Source of the DNA: Tricholoma matsutake
Taxonomy: Eukaryota; Basidiomycota; Agaricomycetes; Agaricales; Tricholomataceae
Length of the DNA stretch: 64,000 nucleotides
Direction: 5' to 3'
Assembly (NCBI GenBank): GCA_026075535.2
Contig: AP026539.1
Location: forward strand, 310,001-374,000
Every line of letters begins with the position of its first letter. The stretch's first letter is position 1. Positions 1 through 11,834 of this stretch are shown here, piece by piece. The notes beneath the pieces are model-generated. The model was given only the letters and a program-made list of their open reading frames with translations. It was not told the DNA's origin and did not search any database. Position numbers and translations under genes: made by a program.

Positions 1-938
1 GCTGCTTAAAACTGAGCATTATGGGTATTGCCTTTGAGTAATGCATTTATTTCCCCAGCAGAAGTGAATCATTGGGAAAAGCTATTCAAGGTATGATTAT
101 CGGGGGCCTCAGGAACTTATGTGTTGGTTACAGCACCCATGAGGACACGAAGGTGGGTCTCGAGGGCAAGCTGGGTTGTGCTGTCTCAGAGCTCAGGATA
201 AAATTAGAATAGTCAAAGAAACATGCACTTTAAGTTGGCTGGCATCATCAGGTATATCTGTATTTTTCAGATGATGACTATCTTCTTTTCCACTCCTCTC
301 CCCTTCCCCAGGAACAAAGGCCTTTTGACGCGGATGCTTTGAGGTTGATGATTCGGATGCCTGGGGTCTTTTACATATGGATGGCATGGCTTTGGATAGT
401 ACAGAGAATTTAATGACAAGAATGTGAGGAAGATATGTCGATGGAAGAAGACAAAGAGCAAATGTCATGCATGAGGCAGGCTTCACATACGGTCACCTGA
501 CTAAATGAGTCTTGATGCGACGGAACTGAGAATCACCTGATGAGGTGTATTTAGCTCTTAATTTCTTTTTGAATTAAATAATAATAATATAATACAAAAA
601 AGGAAGGAGACTATGAGGCACATTTTCTGCGAGATCAATTACTGACATATGACATACAGATCAACTTCCAGAGACGTGCCGAAGACATGAACTGAACTCA
701 TGTCATTTTGACATGAGCTGGAACATGCCTCCGGTGTGTCTAGCTGTTCCTATTTGGTGAATTTATCTATGCATATCAGAACAGGTCAATCTCCCATCAC
801 GAGCACCTGAAACTTGTTCTATGAGCACGATACTTCCTGGACTCTTGGGAAACATTTCTAAGCCAGTCTGTCTATGAGAAGTCCCAGTATTTTCTTTCTT
901 GCGAGGCAGCAGATATAGCATGGATCATAATTGAAGGC
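1..938. other. No confident gene
   Basis: No reading frame here could be tied to a family. There are short frames on both strands, an AT-rich patch near 580-600, and no recognisable terminal repeat. It may be a decayed gene leading into the fragment that starts near 939. Confidence 0.4.
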
Positions 939-1112
939 TTGATCGTTCATCATGATTATACTTCTGAGACTGTACCACTTATTCCATGGTTGCACTCAAG
1001 TGAAGCTTGTGAACATGTTTTTGGTGAATTACAGCAGGTTGTCAAGGATTTCACTTTACTCGACTTTATCTACATGGTACCTAGGCTGCAAATTCGACTT
1101 CATCAGGCTATT
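939..1112 (+). pseudogene. Fragment of an Agaricomycete-specific protein
   Basis: The plus frame from 939 contains a Pro-Trp-Leu-His ... Glu-Ala-Cys-Glu-His ... Phe-Gly pattern followed by a Asp-Phe-Thr-Leu-Leu-Asp-Phe stretch. I associate this pattern with large uncharacterised proteins common in mushroom-forming fungi. Only about 60 residues remain, and the frame runs into an unrelated Gypsy relic on the other strand near 1056-1112. There is no start context. It is probably a gene remnant cut by that relic. The assignment rests on recall of the motif only. Confidence 0.35.
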
Positions 1113-1594
1113 CTCCATGCCCTGGATGGTGCAGCCTAAGGGATATGTCTTGATCCCTTCTCGTTTGACAAATTTTGAGTCAATAAAGACTCCTCCTGCT
1201 CCAGAGTCAAGGAGCGCATTTGTTGCAATGTCTTTCCTGTTGTCTGTCTCAGCTACCCAAATAGACAGGCGCATAGATTGTCTATTCATGGTAGCTACAA
1301 GTACAGACCCTAGGGAGACTACAGTGGTAACTGGCATCATATCAGGCTGCTGTTCTAAAAACCTGATTCCTCCATGAGGTTGAGGGCTTGTTCTTTCTCT
1401 TCTTTGTCTAGTTCATCCAGCATCATGCGGATCTTCTGGTAGGTGTCCACCCCAGTCTTTTTCTGGGTGAAGTGGTTGCAGTAGGGAGGGGGCGCTGATC
1501 CCATCTGGGTGGGGCTCTTCCCATCCCTGTGGTTGGACGATTGGTGTCCTGGTTGGTGACAGATCACAATCCCTTTCAGAGGTGTTCCATGCAT
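1056..1594 (-). pseudogene. Gypsy gag end and aspartic protease fragment
   Basis: Reading leftwards, the first piece (1594-1355) is a charged gag-like tail. The second (1340-1056) carries an Asp-Ser-Gly-Ala-Gly active-site motif in a Leu-Leu-Asp-Ser-Gly context followed by Phe-Ile-Asp, typical of retropepsins of LTR retrotransposons. The two pieces lie in nearby frames separated by stops. Reverse transcriptase and integrase are absent, and no LTR belonging to this minus-oriented element is visible. It is a truncated copy, distinct from the plus-oriented LTR relic that follows. Confidence 0.65.
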
Positions 1595-1647
1595 TCTTGG
1601 TTCGTCAGTCAGTTGATGTCAAGAGAGGGCTGTTCTTTCTTCATCCA

Positions 1648-1936
1648 AGCTGCCTTTATCTTCCAAACCCATGGCCACAGCTGCCTGCTTCTTCTTTGCT
1701 CACTTTGCAGCTGCTGCCTCTTTTTTCCATGCCTCTGCCTGGCACGCCTCCTCAGCTTTTGCAGCCTCCTCTGCTGCCTTTTGCGCCTTTTGCGCCCTGT
1801 GCTCCTCCTCCCTCACTGCTTCCTCCAGCTCCTTCATCTCCCACTACATCTGCTCCTTCATAGCCCGCTCTCTCTGTTTGTGTTGGGCCCTCATCATGGC
1901 CAATTTGATTTGCATGAATACTGCTGAGGGGAACAT
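1648..1936 (-). pseudogene. Relic of an antisense coiled-coil gene of a Gypsy element
   Basis: The minus strand from the ATG at 1936 encodes an Ala/Glu/Lys-rich coiled-coil with repeated Glu-Glu-Ala-Ala-Lys-Ala-Glu-like units, broken by two stops. It corresponds to exon 1 of the antisense gene at 11702-11286 in the intact element: same distance from the LTR, same start context and the same run of charged repeats. The second, cysteine-rich exon is missing because a minus-strand Gypsy relic is joined at about 1640. Confidence 0.65.
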
Positions 1937-2054
1937 ATTTGATAGTGGATGGAGGAAGGAAAGGACATGAAAATTTTTGACCAATTGCTGCATTTGGAAG
2001 TTCAACCAACTTCCTCATTCGGACTCAAACCCTCATGTGCCTTGTAGGCTCAGC

Positions 2055-2480
2055 ACTAAGGGGGAAATACTGTCAAGAACCATTCCTCGCCTGATCAGAA
2101 ACCACATCCATCCGATCCTTTTCTGCACTTCAAACCCAACATTTGTCTACTCCTGATTTTGTTCCTGGCCACCTTGCACTGCTCACACTGCTGTGCACCA
2201 GGCCGCCTTGTACAGCATCCATGGCTGCCTTCCCAAGGCTGCCGTCTCTATTGCATATTTGACTACGGATTCCTGTGTGGCTCCCACTAGGTAATTTATC
2301 TATGCAGTCAAGACACAGCTGCAATTTCCGTTTCCATCCTGCTTTTCTTCTGGACTCTAGTATTTAAGCTTAGTTAGTTTTGCTTTGTATTCTTCTCGAC
2401 ATAGACTCAACTTTAATCTGCCAATCTATACCCCTTCTACACCAACCTCAGTTTTCTCAGAGTCTGAAACTCCAATATTT
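2055..2480 (+). mobile_element. Polypurine tract and truncated LTR of a Gypsy relic
   Basis: A polypurine tract (AAGGGGGAAA, 2058-2067) is followed by TGTCA at 2071 and about 400 bp that align along their length with the LTRs at 4796-5481 and 11835-12531. Shared landmarks are the TGCACCAGGCCGCC block and the TATTTAAGCTTAGTTAG promoter-like block. The LTR is more diverged than the other two are from each other, and its 3' part is lost near 2480. Confidence 0.8.
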
Positions 2481-2525
2481 TATTTACTAAATAAAAAAAT
2501 TAATTTTAATTTTAATTTTTTTCAC

Positions 2526-3588
2526 CAGGTATTGTTGAATCAACAGCAAAATTCTGGTATATAAATGGTGGCAATATCATATTTTATATTTAATGTTGGA
2601 TTGTGGGTCACAAGCTTCCAAAGAATATATATATTAGATATATATTAGATGCTCTAATAGTTTAGGGTTACACCACTTTTGTAATATTTTAGTCAAATTC
2701 AAAAAAAGAAGAGTTCTTCCAAGTGTTAGTCTCCTTGCAGCTTTTTGCAGTATTGCAAGTTGCTGATTACTATACAGTGCATACTGTGCTCACATTTGCT
2801 CAAAACTCAGAGGAATGCCACAAGACCACAGTTCGCAAAATAAGCACCTCATAGTCGATACCATGGACCTTGTAGAAGGGCATACACTTATAGTAGCTTG
2901 TATAGGTATTTCTCCTACACCTTGCAGCTCTTCTTGTCCTCGTGGACCACAGGTGATTCAGACATGCTAATGTAGTGTGGGCATTGTGACAAATACGTGC
3001 AGCCTACAAAGGATGTTAATCAAAAAGATGTGATATTGGAGGCATGATAGCTATTAAATTTTATTGTGGCCATACAGTGAGATGGAGGAAGCATGACTCT
3101 GAATAAGCTGGCTGGTCTAGCTTGTGGCACCGGTGGAGGAGCATATGGGGTGCCACATGAGGATGGGGGGAGGAAGGGCAAGAAGAAAATAAAGAAGAAA
3201 GTAGCACTGGATCTTGATGATGTTGCTAGTGGTATTGTGAAACTGACAAAAAATATGGATTTTGCTCGCTTACTTTAATCTCTTGTCCTCTTACTTAAAG
3301 TGGCTTCAGAAAATTGAATATTAATTTATTAGCAAATAATACAAGTGACTCTATGTAGTTATGATTTTTTATACATAACCAACTATTTTATGTGCAAATA
3401 TAAGATTTTTGAATTTGACTAAAATATTACAAAAGTGGTGTAACCCTAAACTATTAGAGCATTTAATATATATCTAATATATATATTCTTTGGAAGCTTG
3501 TGACCCACAATCTAACTACATTAAATATAAAATATGATACTGCCACTATTTATATACCAGAATTCTGCTGTTGATTCAACAATACCTG
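2526..3588. mobile_element. Non-autonomous element with ~180-bp terminal inverted repeats
   Basis: Positions 2526-2706 and 3406-3588 are inverted copies of each other over about 180 bp with few mismatches, both starting CAGGTATTGTTGAATCAAC at the outer end. The roughly 700 bp between them carry only a 61-codon frame (3093-3278) rich in Gly and Lys with no transposase motif. I could not find a convincing target duplication at either edge, so the superfamily is open. Confidence 0.75.
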
Positions 3589-3960
3589 TTGTTCATTCTG
3601 CTTTATTTATTGTTGTCATCCCTGTCCATCCTGTTGTTCTTGTGGCTGGCCATCCCCTCTCTATTGCTTCCTGTTTCCACTTTGCAAGCAGTTGCTTCTG
3701 GACATGGTTTGGAGATGCTATATAATAGTGATTGTCATCTCCTTGCAATTCTTATTGCATTGCTTTAGTCCTCATTATTCTCTGTTTCCACTCTGCGAGC
3801 AGTTGCTTATAGCAGTAGTTGGAGGTACTATAGTGTTGTTATTGTTGTGGTAGTTGTTGTTAGCATGCTCGTTCCCTTTTCTTGTTGTCTTTATCATTGT
3901 CACTCCCTGTTTCCACCCCGTGAGCAGTTGCTCACAGTAAAGATTGGGGTTTGAATAAAC
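3589..3960 (+). repeat. Remnant carrying three copies of the GAGCAGTTGCTC palindrome
   Basis: The motif CCAC-N(3-4)-GCGAGCAGTTGCTYRYAG occurs near 3678-3702 (TTGCAAGCAGTTGCTTCT), 3788-3812 (CTGCGAGCAGTTGCTTAT) and 3913-3938 (CGTGAGCAGTTGCTCACAG, a perfect 7-bp-arm palindrome with a 2-bp centre). The intervening T/C- and GTT-rich sequence resembles the cores of the elements at 36774-38151 and 60916-62562. No ends are preserved. Confidence 0.55.
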
Positions 3961-4795
3961 AATAGAGTCTAGAAAGAATTATTTAAAATGGAGCAAAATG
4001 GACAAGCATATTGAGACATACTCATCGATTGACATGGCTGCACCATTTACGAGGACAATGTAGTGACTAGGGCAGCTCACTAGTTATAAAATCTGCTATA
4101 AAATATTGATAAATAATTGACACAATATACATACTTCCTTTTAAGCCTGACTGGAACTGCAAATAGAAATCACTATAAATGGAATGAACAATATCTACAG
4201 AATAACATTCTTTAAGACAAAATATCTTTAAAGTTTTACTGAGCTTACCTTGGTTAACAATGAATCTTAGAAGCAGATTCCCATTCTTTCTTGCATTGGC
4301 ACTTTTACCAGACTTTGAATCTGGAAAAAAGCGGAAATAATATTGTGTTTTATATCATATTATTTCCCTCTCGCTCTGGGAACATGTCTGAGCATTTGTG
4401 TGAGAGTGGTTGAGGAACTCTTATATCTTAACTCCTACCTGTTGCTTTTGCTTTCTTGCTCTCTTTTCTTTTATCTTTTATCACCTCCTCCTCCTTCTGT
4501 TTCTCTCTCTCTCTCTCTCCTGGCACTTTTTGCTTTTTTCCTATGTGATATGGCTGCTAACTCTCCCAAAAAGATGGATTCTCTGATCAGCAAAATTTCT
4601 AGCTCTCTAGATCACAACAACTTGCTGTTACTAAATGTTTTTTTTTAGCATAATTAGTATTTGTTGAATTTTTTTTTGATTCTAAACTATCTAAAAGAAG
4701 ATTTTGACTACTATTTTATTCATGTTTGAATAATATAAAGAATCTGCCAAACAAAAAGAAAAGATTTTTCTCCTATTTATCCACTTTTTACTATG
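3961..4795. other. No confident gene; CT repeat
   Basis: A pure CT run lies at about 4501-4522 just upstream of an ATG at 4550 that opens a 33-codon frame (Met-Ala-Ala-Asn-Ser-Pro-Lys-Lys). I do not recognise this frame; it could be the start of a gag or a host gene truncated by the Gypsy insertion at 4796. The bases 4791-4795 (CTATG) are the left target duplication of that insertion. Confidence 0.4.
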
Positions 4796-5481
4796 TGTCA
4801 CAATCTGTTCCTCGCCTGCTCAGAACCTGCAACCTTCCAATCTTTTCCGCTTTTCCTAACCGCCTTCGTTCCAGCCCCCTTGCACTGCCCACACTGCTGT
4901 GCACCAGGCCGCCGTGTACAGCAACCATGGCTGCCTTCCAAGGCTGCCATCTAGTTTTGCAAATTTGACTACGGATTCCTGTGCGGCCTCTGCTAGGCAA
5001 TTTATCTACGCAGTTGAGACACTGCCACAATTTCCGTTTCCATTCCGCTCTTGTTCCAGACTCTAGTATTTAAGCTTAGTTAGTTTCGCTTTGTACTCCT
5101 CAGTTCGTATATCGACATAGACTCGACTTTACCCTGTCAATCTAAAACCTCCTTCTACTCCAACTCCTGACCTCTAAGAGTCTGAACTCCATTTGACTCA
5201 ACCTCTAGTTCCCCTCTGAAGTTCTAGTCTCATCTGAACTTAACCTAAGTCCCTCCATACTCCTTCCCACATTTACCCACACTCTCCCGCTCCTATCTCT
5301 AAAACCTCTACCCAAAATTAGGACACCAGACGAGGTGAAGGGTGCAGCTTCTTACAAGCTGAAGCCAAGTCCTTTTCATTACCCATCTGCATAATCTGCT
5401 ACAACCCAACAATCTTCTGCTCTCAAACACCCGCCGGGTCCGACCGGATTCCGACGAGCCCTTTCAGATCAGTTCTTAACA
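4796..5481 (+). repeat. 5' LTR of the first Gypsy element
   Basis: 686 bp, TGTCA..TTAACA. It contains the TATTTAAGCTTAGTTAG block near 5064 that probably serves as the promoter core. It matches the 3' LTR along its length. The sequence just after it (5482 onward) does not start with the TGG expected of a usual tRNA-primed binding site, so the priming mode is unclear. Confidence 0.92.
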
Positions 5482-5518
5482 GTATATATGAACTCACACT
5501 TCACTCGTCTCTTCTCCT

Positions 5519-6899
5519 ATGACCCCAACTGAAACTTGCCAGCGCACAACCAGAAACTCTCAGCGCGCCGGTACCATTCCAGGGATCTCTGCAATTCAGC
5601 GATCCACACTTCCTAGCCCACGACCCGCCTCAACATTCGGAGTAACTTCCAGACCTTCCAACATTTTCCGACAAATCGGTTTTGGAGCCCCATCAATCAG
5701 TGCAAACCTCATGTCTACTCAAGCTCAACAATCTCCTGCAAATCTGGAAGAACCCCGACCCATGACTCCCCTTGAGTATGTAGGGGGCATCAACCAGCCT
5801 GAACCCTATGGGTGGGAAGATCGTGGTCTAGAGGATGGACCTCCTGGCGGACCCGATGACCCTAGTGGTCCAGACAGCCCTGGGGGTGACCCCGATCCCA
5901 ATAATCCTGACGATCAACCTCCCACGGGGGGGAAACCCTGATCCAGGGGATAGGTTCATAGATGTTCTTTACAACCTCTCAGAGAGTATCCGCACCCTCC
6001 AACAAAATAATGCACCCAAGACCGAGAAAATCAAAGTTCACGACCCCAACACCTTCAATGGCTCCAACCCAAAGAAACTTAGAGACTTCCTAGTCTCGTG
6101 TAACCTTCATTTCTGCGACTGTCCACATGTATTTTCTTCTGATGAGAACAAGATCATATTTATCCTTTCTTATCTCAAGGGATCAGCTCTCAGCTGGTTT
6201 GAGCCCGGTCTTAACGACCCGACCGATTCCGCACACTGGATGTGGGATTATGAGGCTTTTCTCGCCAAACTAGAGAGTAACTTCGGCCTGCATGACCCAC
6301 TCGGGGATGCGGAAAAAGCTCTTTCCAATTTAGCAATGAAGAAAAGTGGTCGCATCACAAAGTATAACGTTGACTTTTGGGAATTAGCTTCTAGGGTCAA
6401 CTGGAATGAGGCAGCCCTCCGTGACCGCTATTTCCACAGTCTTCTGCTCTGACTTTGTATAGAAGTCCTTCAGGGTGGTAAACCCGCCACCCTTGCAGGA
6501 CTGCGCTTGAAAGCGCAGGACTGTGACAATATCTACTGGATGCAGGAAGATGAAACCCAGTTTGAAACTAAGAATTCCGGGAATTCTTCTAACCCTGTCA
6601 AGAAGGACAACCCCAAAGGTTCCTCCCAGTCCACCAATCAATCCTCATCGAGCTCCCCTCGGGGAAACTCCTCCAACCAGCAGCCCTCCACAACAAAGAA
6701 CACTTCCAAGTCGTCCATCTACGACAAGTTGGGGAAGAACGGCAAACTTACTGTGGATGAATGAGAACATCGCATGCGGGAAAGACTTTGCCTCTACTGC
6801 GGTGAAGAAGGGCACATAGCAGGAAACTGCCCAAAGTCTAAAGCCACAAAAGCCCACGCATCCACTGTAATTCCCAATTCTGCGGACTCGGAAAAATAG
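5519..6899 (+). pseudogene. gag of the first Gypsy element
   Basis: Starts at the ATG 5519, soon after the LTR. Residues 1-140 are Pro/Ser/Gly-rich. The frame then shifts at a run of seven G (5926-5932) and continues in the next frame with a capsid-like domain (about 5960-6450) and a CX2CX4HX4C zinc knuckle at 6789-6830. In-frame TGA codons occur at 6450 and 6762; the second lies where arginine (CGA) is expected. The frame closes with TAG at 6897. Removing one G from the run restores a single gag frame, so this is a decayed gene rather than a regulated one. Confidence 0.85.
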
Positions 6900-9800
6900 T
6901 CCGCAACCCTCAGGATACAGCCATTGGGGCTGGGGGTTGCATTGACCTTACCCACTTGGCTGCCTACGTCCATCTCAACGTGTCCGCTCTTTCTGACCCT
7001 GACTCCCTAATCATCCTCTTAACTATTCCTGACCTTTCCGCCCCTGTCCGAACCCTCATTGATTCCGGTTCATCCCACTGCTTTCTTGACTCCTCTTTCA
7101 TGTTGAATAACCAACTCAACATGGAATCCATTAACCTGATCGGTTTATGACTCTTTGATGGATCTTGCAACTCCACCATAACTCAAGTCGCCCAACTTCC
7201 GGTCATCTTTCCTACCAGTGAAATGTTCAATCTGTCATTTTATGTAACCTCGCTAGACTCTTCCTGTTCTGCAGTACTTGGTCATAACTGGCTGAAGCAA
7301 TACAATCCGTTGATTGACTGGTCTTCAAGCCAAATCACTTTCTGCTCTGCTGATCATAGAGGTTCAGCACCCCAGACGTCTCCTTTGTCCCCGAACCTTC
7401 CGGTAGAAATCCTTGAATCCTCTGCATTTTCCAAAACCCCCATTCCTCCTAAGATTACACCTCCCGACATCTCTTTCATCAACGCTGCCACTTATGTGCG
7501 TGCTAGCAAACTCCCTGGGACAGTAGCCTTCCAGATGACCTTCGCTCCAGAAGGGTTATCTGCCCGCTCGACCCATTCCTCAACCCTGCCGGATTTATCC
7601 GACATTCCCGCCGAGTATCATGAATTTGCCGATGTCTTTAATAAGAATAAGGCAGACACCCTTCCTCCACATTGTCCTTACAACCTCAAGATAGAGACAG
7701 AGGATAATGCTCCCCCTCCTCTGGGTTGCATGTACTCCCTCTCTCCCTCTGAATTAAAAGCCCTACAAGTCTTCATTGACGAAAACGTCCACTCAGGCTT
7801 CATCCGTCCTTCTAAGTCTCCACATGGAGCTCCTATACTTTTCGTCAAGAAGAAGGACGGTAGCCTCCGACTTTGTGTCAACTACCGAGGACTCAATTGT
7901 CTTACAAAGAAAGACCGCTATCCCCTTCCTCTCATTTCTGACCTCCTTGACTCTCCCCAAAAAGCCCGCTTGTTCACCAAGATAGACTTGCAGCACACTT
8001 ATCACCTAGTCTGCATTGCAGACAGTGATGAATGGAAAACTACTTTCCGCACCCGCTACAGATCCTTCGAGTGGTTGGTGGTTCCCTTTGGACTCACTAA
8101 TGCACCTGCAGCATTCCAGCGTTTTATGAATGACATCTTCAGTGACATGCTGGATGTTTGTGTCATCGTGTACCTCGACGACATCCTGATCTATTCAGAT
8201 GACAAGTCCCAGCATGGGACTCACATTAAAGAAGTCCTCCGCTGTCTCCGGAAAAATGGACTTTATGCCTCCCCACAGAAATGTGAGTTCCACAAACACA
8301 CCATTGAATATTTAGGTTTCATCCTTTCACCGGATGGACTTTGGATGTCTGAGGATAAAGTCAAATCCGTGCTCGACTGGCCCAAGCCTAGGAAAGTTAA
8401 GGACATTCAATCCTTCTTAGGCTTCTGCAATTTTTACCGCCATTTCATTAACGGTTATTCAGACATTGTCATCCCACTTACCCGCTTGACGTGGAAATCT
8501 GCACCTTGGGACTTCAACAAGAAGTGCCGCGATGCCTTTGAAAGGCTCAAACAAGAATTCACTCATGCACCCGTCTTAACCCAATGGGTACCTGACTCAC
8601 AAATGGTACTCGAAATGGATGCTTCTGACTATACCCTAGCTGCTATCCTTTCGGTTTACACTGTGGATGGAGAAATCCATCCGGTCACTTTTCATTCCCA
8701 CTCCTTCAATCCCGCTGAACTAAATTATGACACACATGACAAGGAACTCTTGGCCATTTTCGAAGCCTTCAAACACTGGAGGCAGTACTTCGAGGGTTCC
8801 GCAAACCCGGTTGAAGTGGTCATGGACCACAAAAATCTTGAGTACTTCAGCACTACCAAGTTGCTCACCCACCGCCAGGCCCATTGGTCTGAGTACCTTT
8901 CCCAGTTCAATCTCATCATCCGCTTCCCCCCCGGGAAACTAGGGGCCAAGCCAGATGCACTCACTAGATGTTGGGACGTCTACTGCAAAGGGGGAAATAG
9001 CGACTTTGCCTCTGTAAACCCGACCAACTTCCGACCCGTATTCACACAGGAACAACTCTCCTCTTCCCTCCATGCCACTTATCTCGCCACACCCATCCTT
9101 CAACAAGCAGTAATCATGGATGTTGAGAAACTCCACAACGACATCTGCACCTCTCTTCCCCTTGACCCTATATCTTCCGTTCATCTCCCGACACCTGTTG
9201 ACCCCAACTGGACCATAGATGAGGCAGGACTTCTCTGCCACTTCGACTGGATTTATGTTCCGGACATTGTGGATCTCCGCCTCAAAGTCCTCCAATACAA
9301 ACATGATCATATCCTCTCTGGTCACTTTGGACAAAACAAAACCCAGCAGCTTGTCCGCTGGGAATACATCTGGCCAAACCTCCGCACCTTTGTCCAGGAA
9401 TTCTGCAAATCCTGTATGACTTGCAAACAATCCAAATTGCCTCGACACAGGCCCTACGGGTTCCTAAAGCAACTTCCGGTTCTGGAACGACCTTGGAATT
9501 CCATCTCCATGGATTTCATTGAACAACTACCCGACTCCACTGGTCACACTGCTATCCTAGTCATCGTTGACTGCCTCACCAAACAGGGCATCTTCATTCC
9601 AACTGTCAATGAAATCACAGCCCAAGAACTAGCCAACCTGTTCGTCCTCCACGTCTTCTCCAAGCATGGTGTTCTGTCGCACGTCACTTGCAACCGGGGA
9701 TCCGAGTTCGTCTCTCATTTTTTCTGCTCTCTCGGAAAAGCACTCAACATGCAGATCCACTTCACTTCCGGTTATCATCTGCAAGGTGATGGTCAGACAG

Positions 9801-10585
9801 AACGACTTAACCAGACCTTGGAACAGTACCTCCAAATCTTCTGCAACTATCAGCAGGATGACTGGTCTCACCTCTTGCCCTTGTGTGAATTTGCCTACAA
9901 CAATGCTCCTTCTGCCTCTACAGGCATATCACCTTTCTTTGCCAATAAAGGTTGCCACCCGAACATTTCCGTCTTTCCAGAGCATGACTTAGCTTCACAG
10001 CACGCCCACGAATTTGTCGTCGATTTAGACGACCTTCACCAGGAACTTCGGAAACAACTTGTGGCCACTCAAGAACGTTATCAAGGTCCTGTGGATAAAC
10101 ATTGGGCACCCGCACCTGACTTCGACATTGGTGATTTTGCTTATGTCACTGTGGAAAATATCCACACCACCCGTCCCTCCAAGAAACTCTCCAAAAAGAA
10201 CCACAGTCCTTTTGAAATCATCACCCGCCCAGGAACTCACTCAGTCACCCTGCAGCTCCCAGATCACATGTGGGCTATTCACCCTGTTTTCCATGTCTCT
10301 CAACTAGAGATACACTCCCTGAACACAATTCCAAATTGAGTACAACCTCCACCTCCTCCGATCACCATCAATGATGAGCTCAAATATGAGATCACCGAAG
10401 TCCTCGACTCCAAAGTCGACAACCAACGTCGCTGCAAGATTCTCTACCTCGTCCGATGGGAAGGTTACCAGGGAACCGACAAAGAGACTTCCTGGCTACC
10501 TGTTATGGAACTTGACCACGCCCAAGAACTCCTTGTGGATTTTCACACCTGCTACCCCCAGAAAATCGGACTGTTACCCACTTAA
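6896..10585 (+). pseudogene. pol polyprotein with chromodomain of the first Gypsy element
   Basis: The frame is -1 relative to gag and joins it at an A-rich stretch (6891-6897). Domains in order: aspartic protease (Asp-Ser-Gly at 7061), reverse transcriptase (Tyr-Leu-Asp-Asp at 8171), RNase H (Glu-Leu-Leu-Ala-Ile-Phe region near 8740), integrase with an HHCC zinc region (9300-9430), and a chromodomain (about 10374-10560) with the Trp-Glu-Gly-Tyr core. The stretch 7223-10339 is open for 1,038 codons. TGA codons at 7148 and 10337 sit at expected CGA arginines. The second integrase aspartate is Asn (AAC at 9692), so the enzyme should be inactive. The chromodomain places the element among chromoviruses, which use it to target heterochromatin. 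Confidence 0.92.
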
Positions 10586-10669
10586 AGACGATTCACGTTA
10601 CTTATTCACTCAGTCTGAACTCAGAACAAACTTTATTGAAAAAAGAATTTTTTGGATCCGACAGGATCC

Positions 10670-11702
10670 CTACACTACCTCCACTTCTCCCTCTCCATCT
10701 TCGTCATCCTCTCCTCCGACTTCACCACCTTCCTCTGCTTCTCCACCTTCCCTGCCTTCATCCTCCTCTTCCTCACCCTCGCCCTCCTCCATGTTGTCTG
10801 CCTGCCTTTTTTCCAAATATCTTTGGAATCCTGCCCAGTTGTCTCCAGACTGGTGGATCCTGTGCCTCTCCCGTCGGGACTCTTGTACTGCCTGCTCCAC
10901 TTCCTCCTCGTCCTCATTACTCTCCCCCTCGATACTTTCGTCTGCCTCCCACTCCGGGTCCATTGCATTCCAGATCTCCTCCATCGACTCCCTCACTGCT
11001 GTCGCCACCTCCCCAAACCCTTTCCTCACCACCTTCACCAGCTGTCGTAGCAGCTCCGCCACTTCTCCACTGTTTTCCGGTGGGCCTGCTGTTCCCACTC
11101 CAGACCTCGCTTTTCTTACTGTTGGGGCCTCCTGCCCCTCCCACATGACCTCCTTGCACTTGTGCTTAACGCACGTGCAGTTATCGCACACGCGTCCCTT
11201 TGCACCCATCTTGAAGCACGAAATATTTTGATATTGGCACCTAAGCCACTTGTCAGTCTGAAAACATTGAAAAAAAACCAACTACGCACCTTTTGCAGGG
11301 CAAGGCGGCCTGCACCCGCACTGGACTCGCCGATTCTTCTGACCCCACCTGCGCCCTTGACGTGGCAATCTTCTTCTTCTTTGGGGACTTGCTCCCATTG
11401 GCCTTGTCCTCCAAACCTGCAGCCGCAGCCGCCCACTTCTTCTCCGCGTGTTTTGTGGCCGAAGCCTCTTTTTTCTGCGCTGCTGCCTGGCACGCCTCCT
11501 CTGCCTTCATAGCCTCCTCTGCCTTCGCAGCCTCCTCTGATGCCTTCTGCGCCTCCTGCGCCCGACGTTCCTCCTCCCTTGCCACCTCCTCCAATTCTCT
11601 CACCTCCCGCTCCATCTGCTCTTTCATCTCCCACTCCCTCTGCTCGTACTGAGCCTTCATTGCATCCAATTTCAGTTGAGCGGAGCCTGCTGGGGGGGAC
11701 AT
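10670..11702 (-). CDS. Antisense zinc-cluster/coiled-coil gene inside the first Gypsy element
   Basis: Exon 1 (11702-11286) encodes a 139-residue Glu/Lys/Ala-rich coiled-coil ending Pro-Cys-Lys-Arg-Cys. A 28-nt GT..AG segment (11285-11258) leads in phase 0 to exon 2 (11257-10670). Joined, they give about 334 residues with a CX2CX6C ... CX2CX5C cysteine pattern and a long Glu/Asp tail. The pattern resembles small fungal zinc clusters, suggesting nucleic-acid or chromatin binding; that is inference. A 28-nt intron is unusually short, so a deletion or frameshift is an alternative. The gene runs against pol and starts just inside the 3' LTR. The element at 17681-28424 has an equivalent gene at the same place. 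Confidence 0.75.
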
Positions 11703-11834
11703 TTTGTATAGGTGATGGAAGAAGGAAAACAACAAAATTTTTCAACCAATTGCTGCATTTGGGAGTCAACCAACTTCCTCATTTGGACTCGAACCTTCAC
11801 GTGCCTCATAGGCTCAGCACTAAGGGGGAAATAC

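Noticed and set aside
6888..6899. Programmed -1 frameshift between gag and pol
   Set aside because: The A run lacks a good slippery heptamer. A one-base loss in the run is simpler, since another homopolymer (5926-5932) is shifted in the same gene.
7223..10339. A possibly active Gypsy element, from the 1,038-codon open frame
   Set aside because: gag has a frameshift and stops, TGA codons flank the frame, and the second integrase catalytic Asp is Asn.
10636..11148. Proline/serine/leucine-rich plus-strand proteins opposite the antisense gene
   Set aside because: They are mirror frames of the Glu/Lys-rich exon on the minus strand, with no motif of their own.
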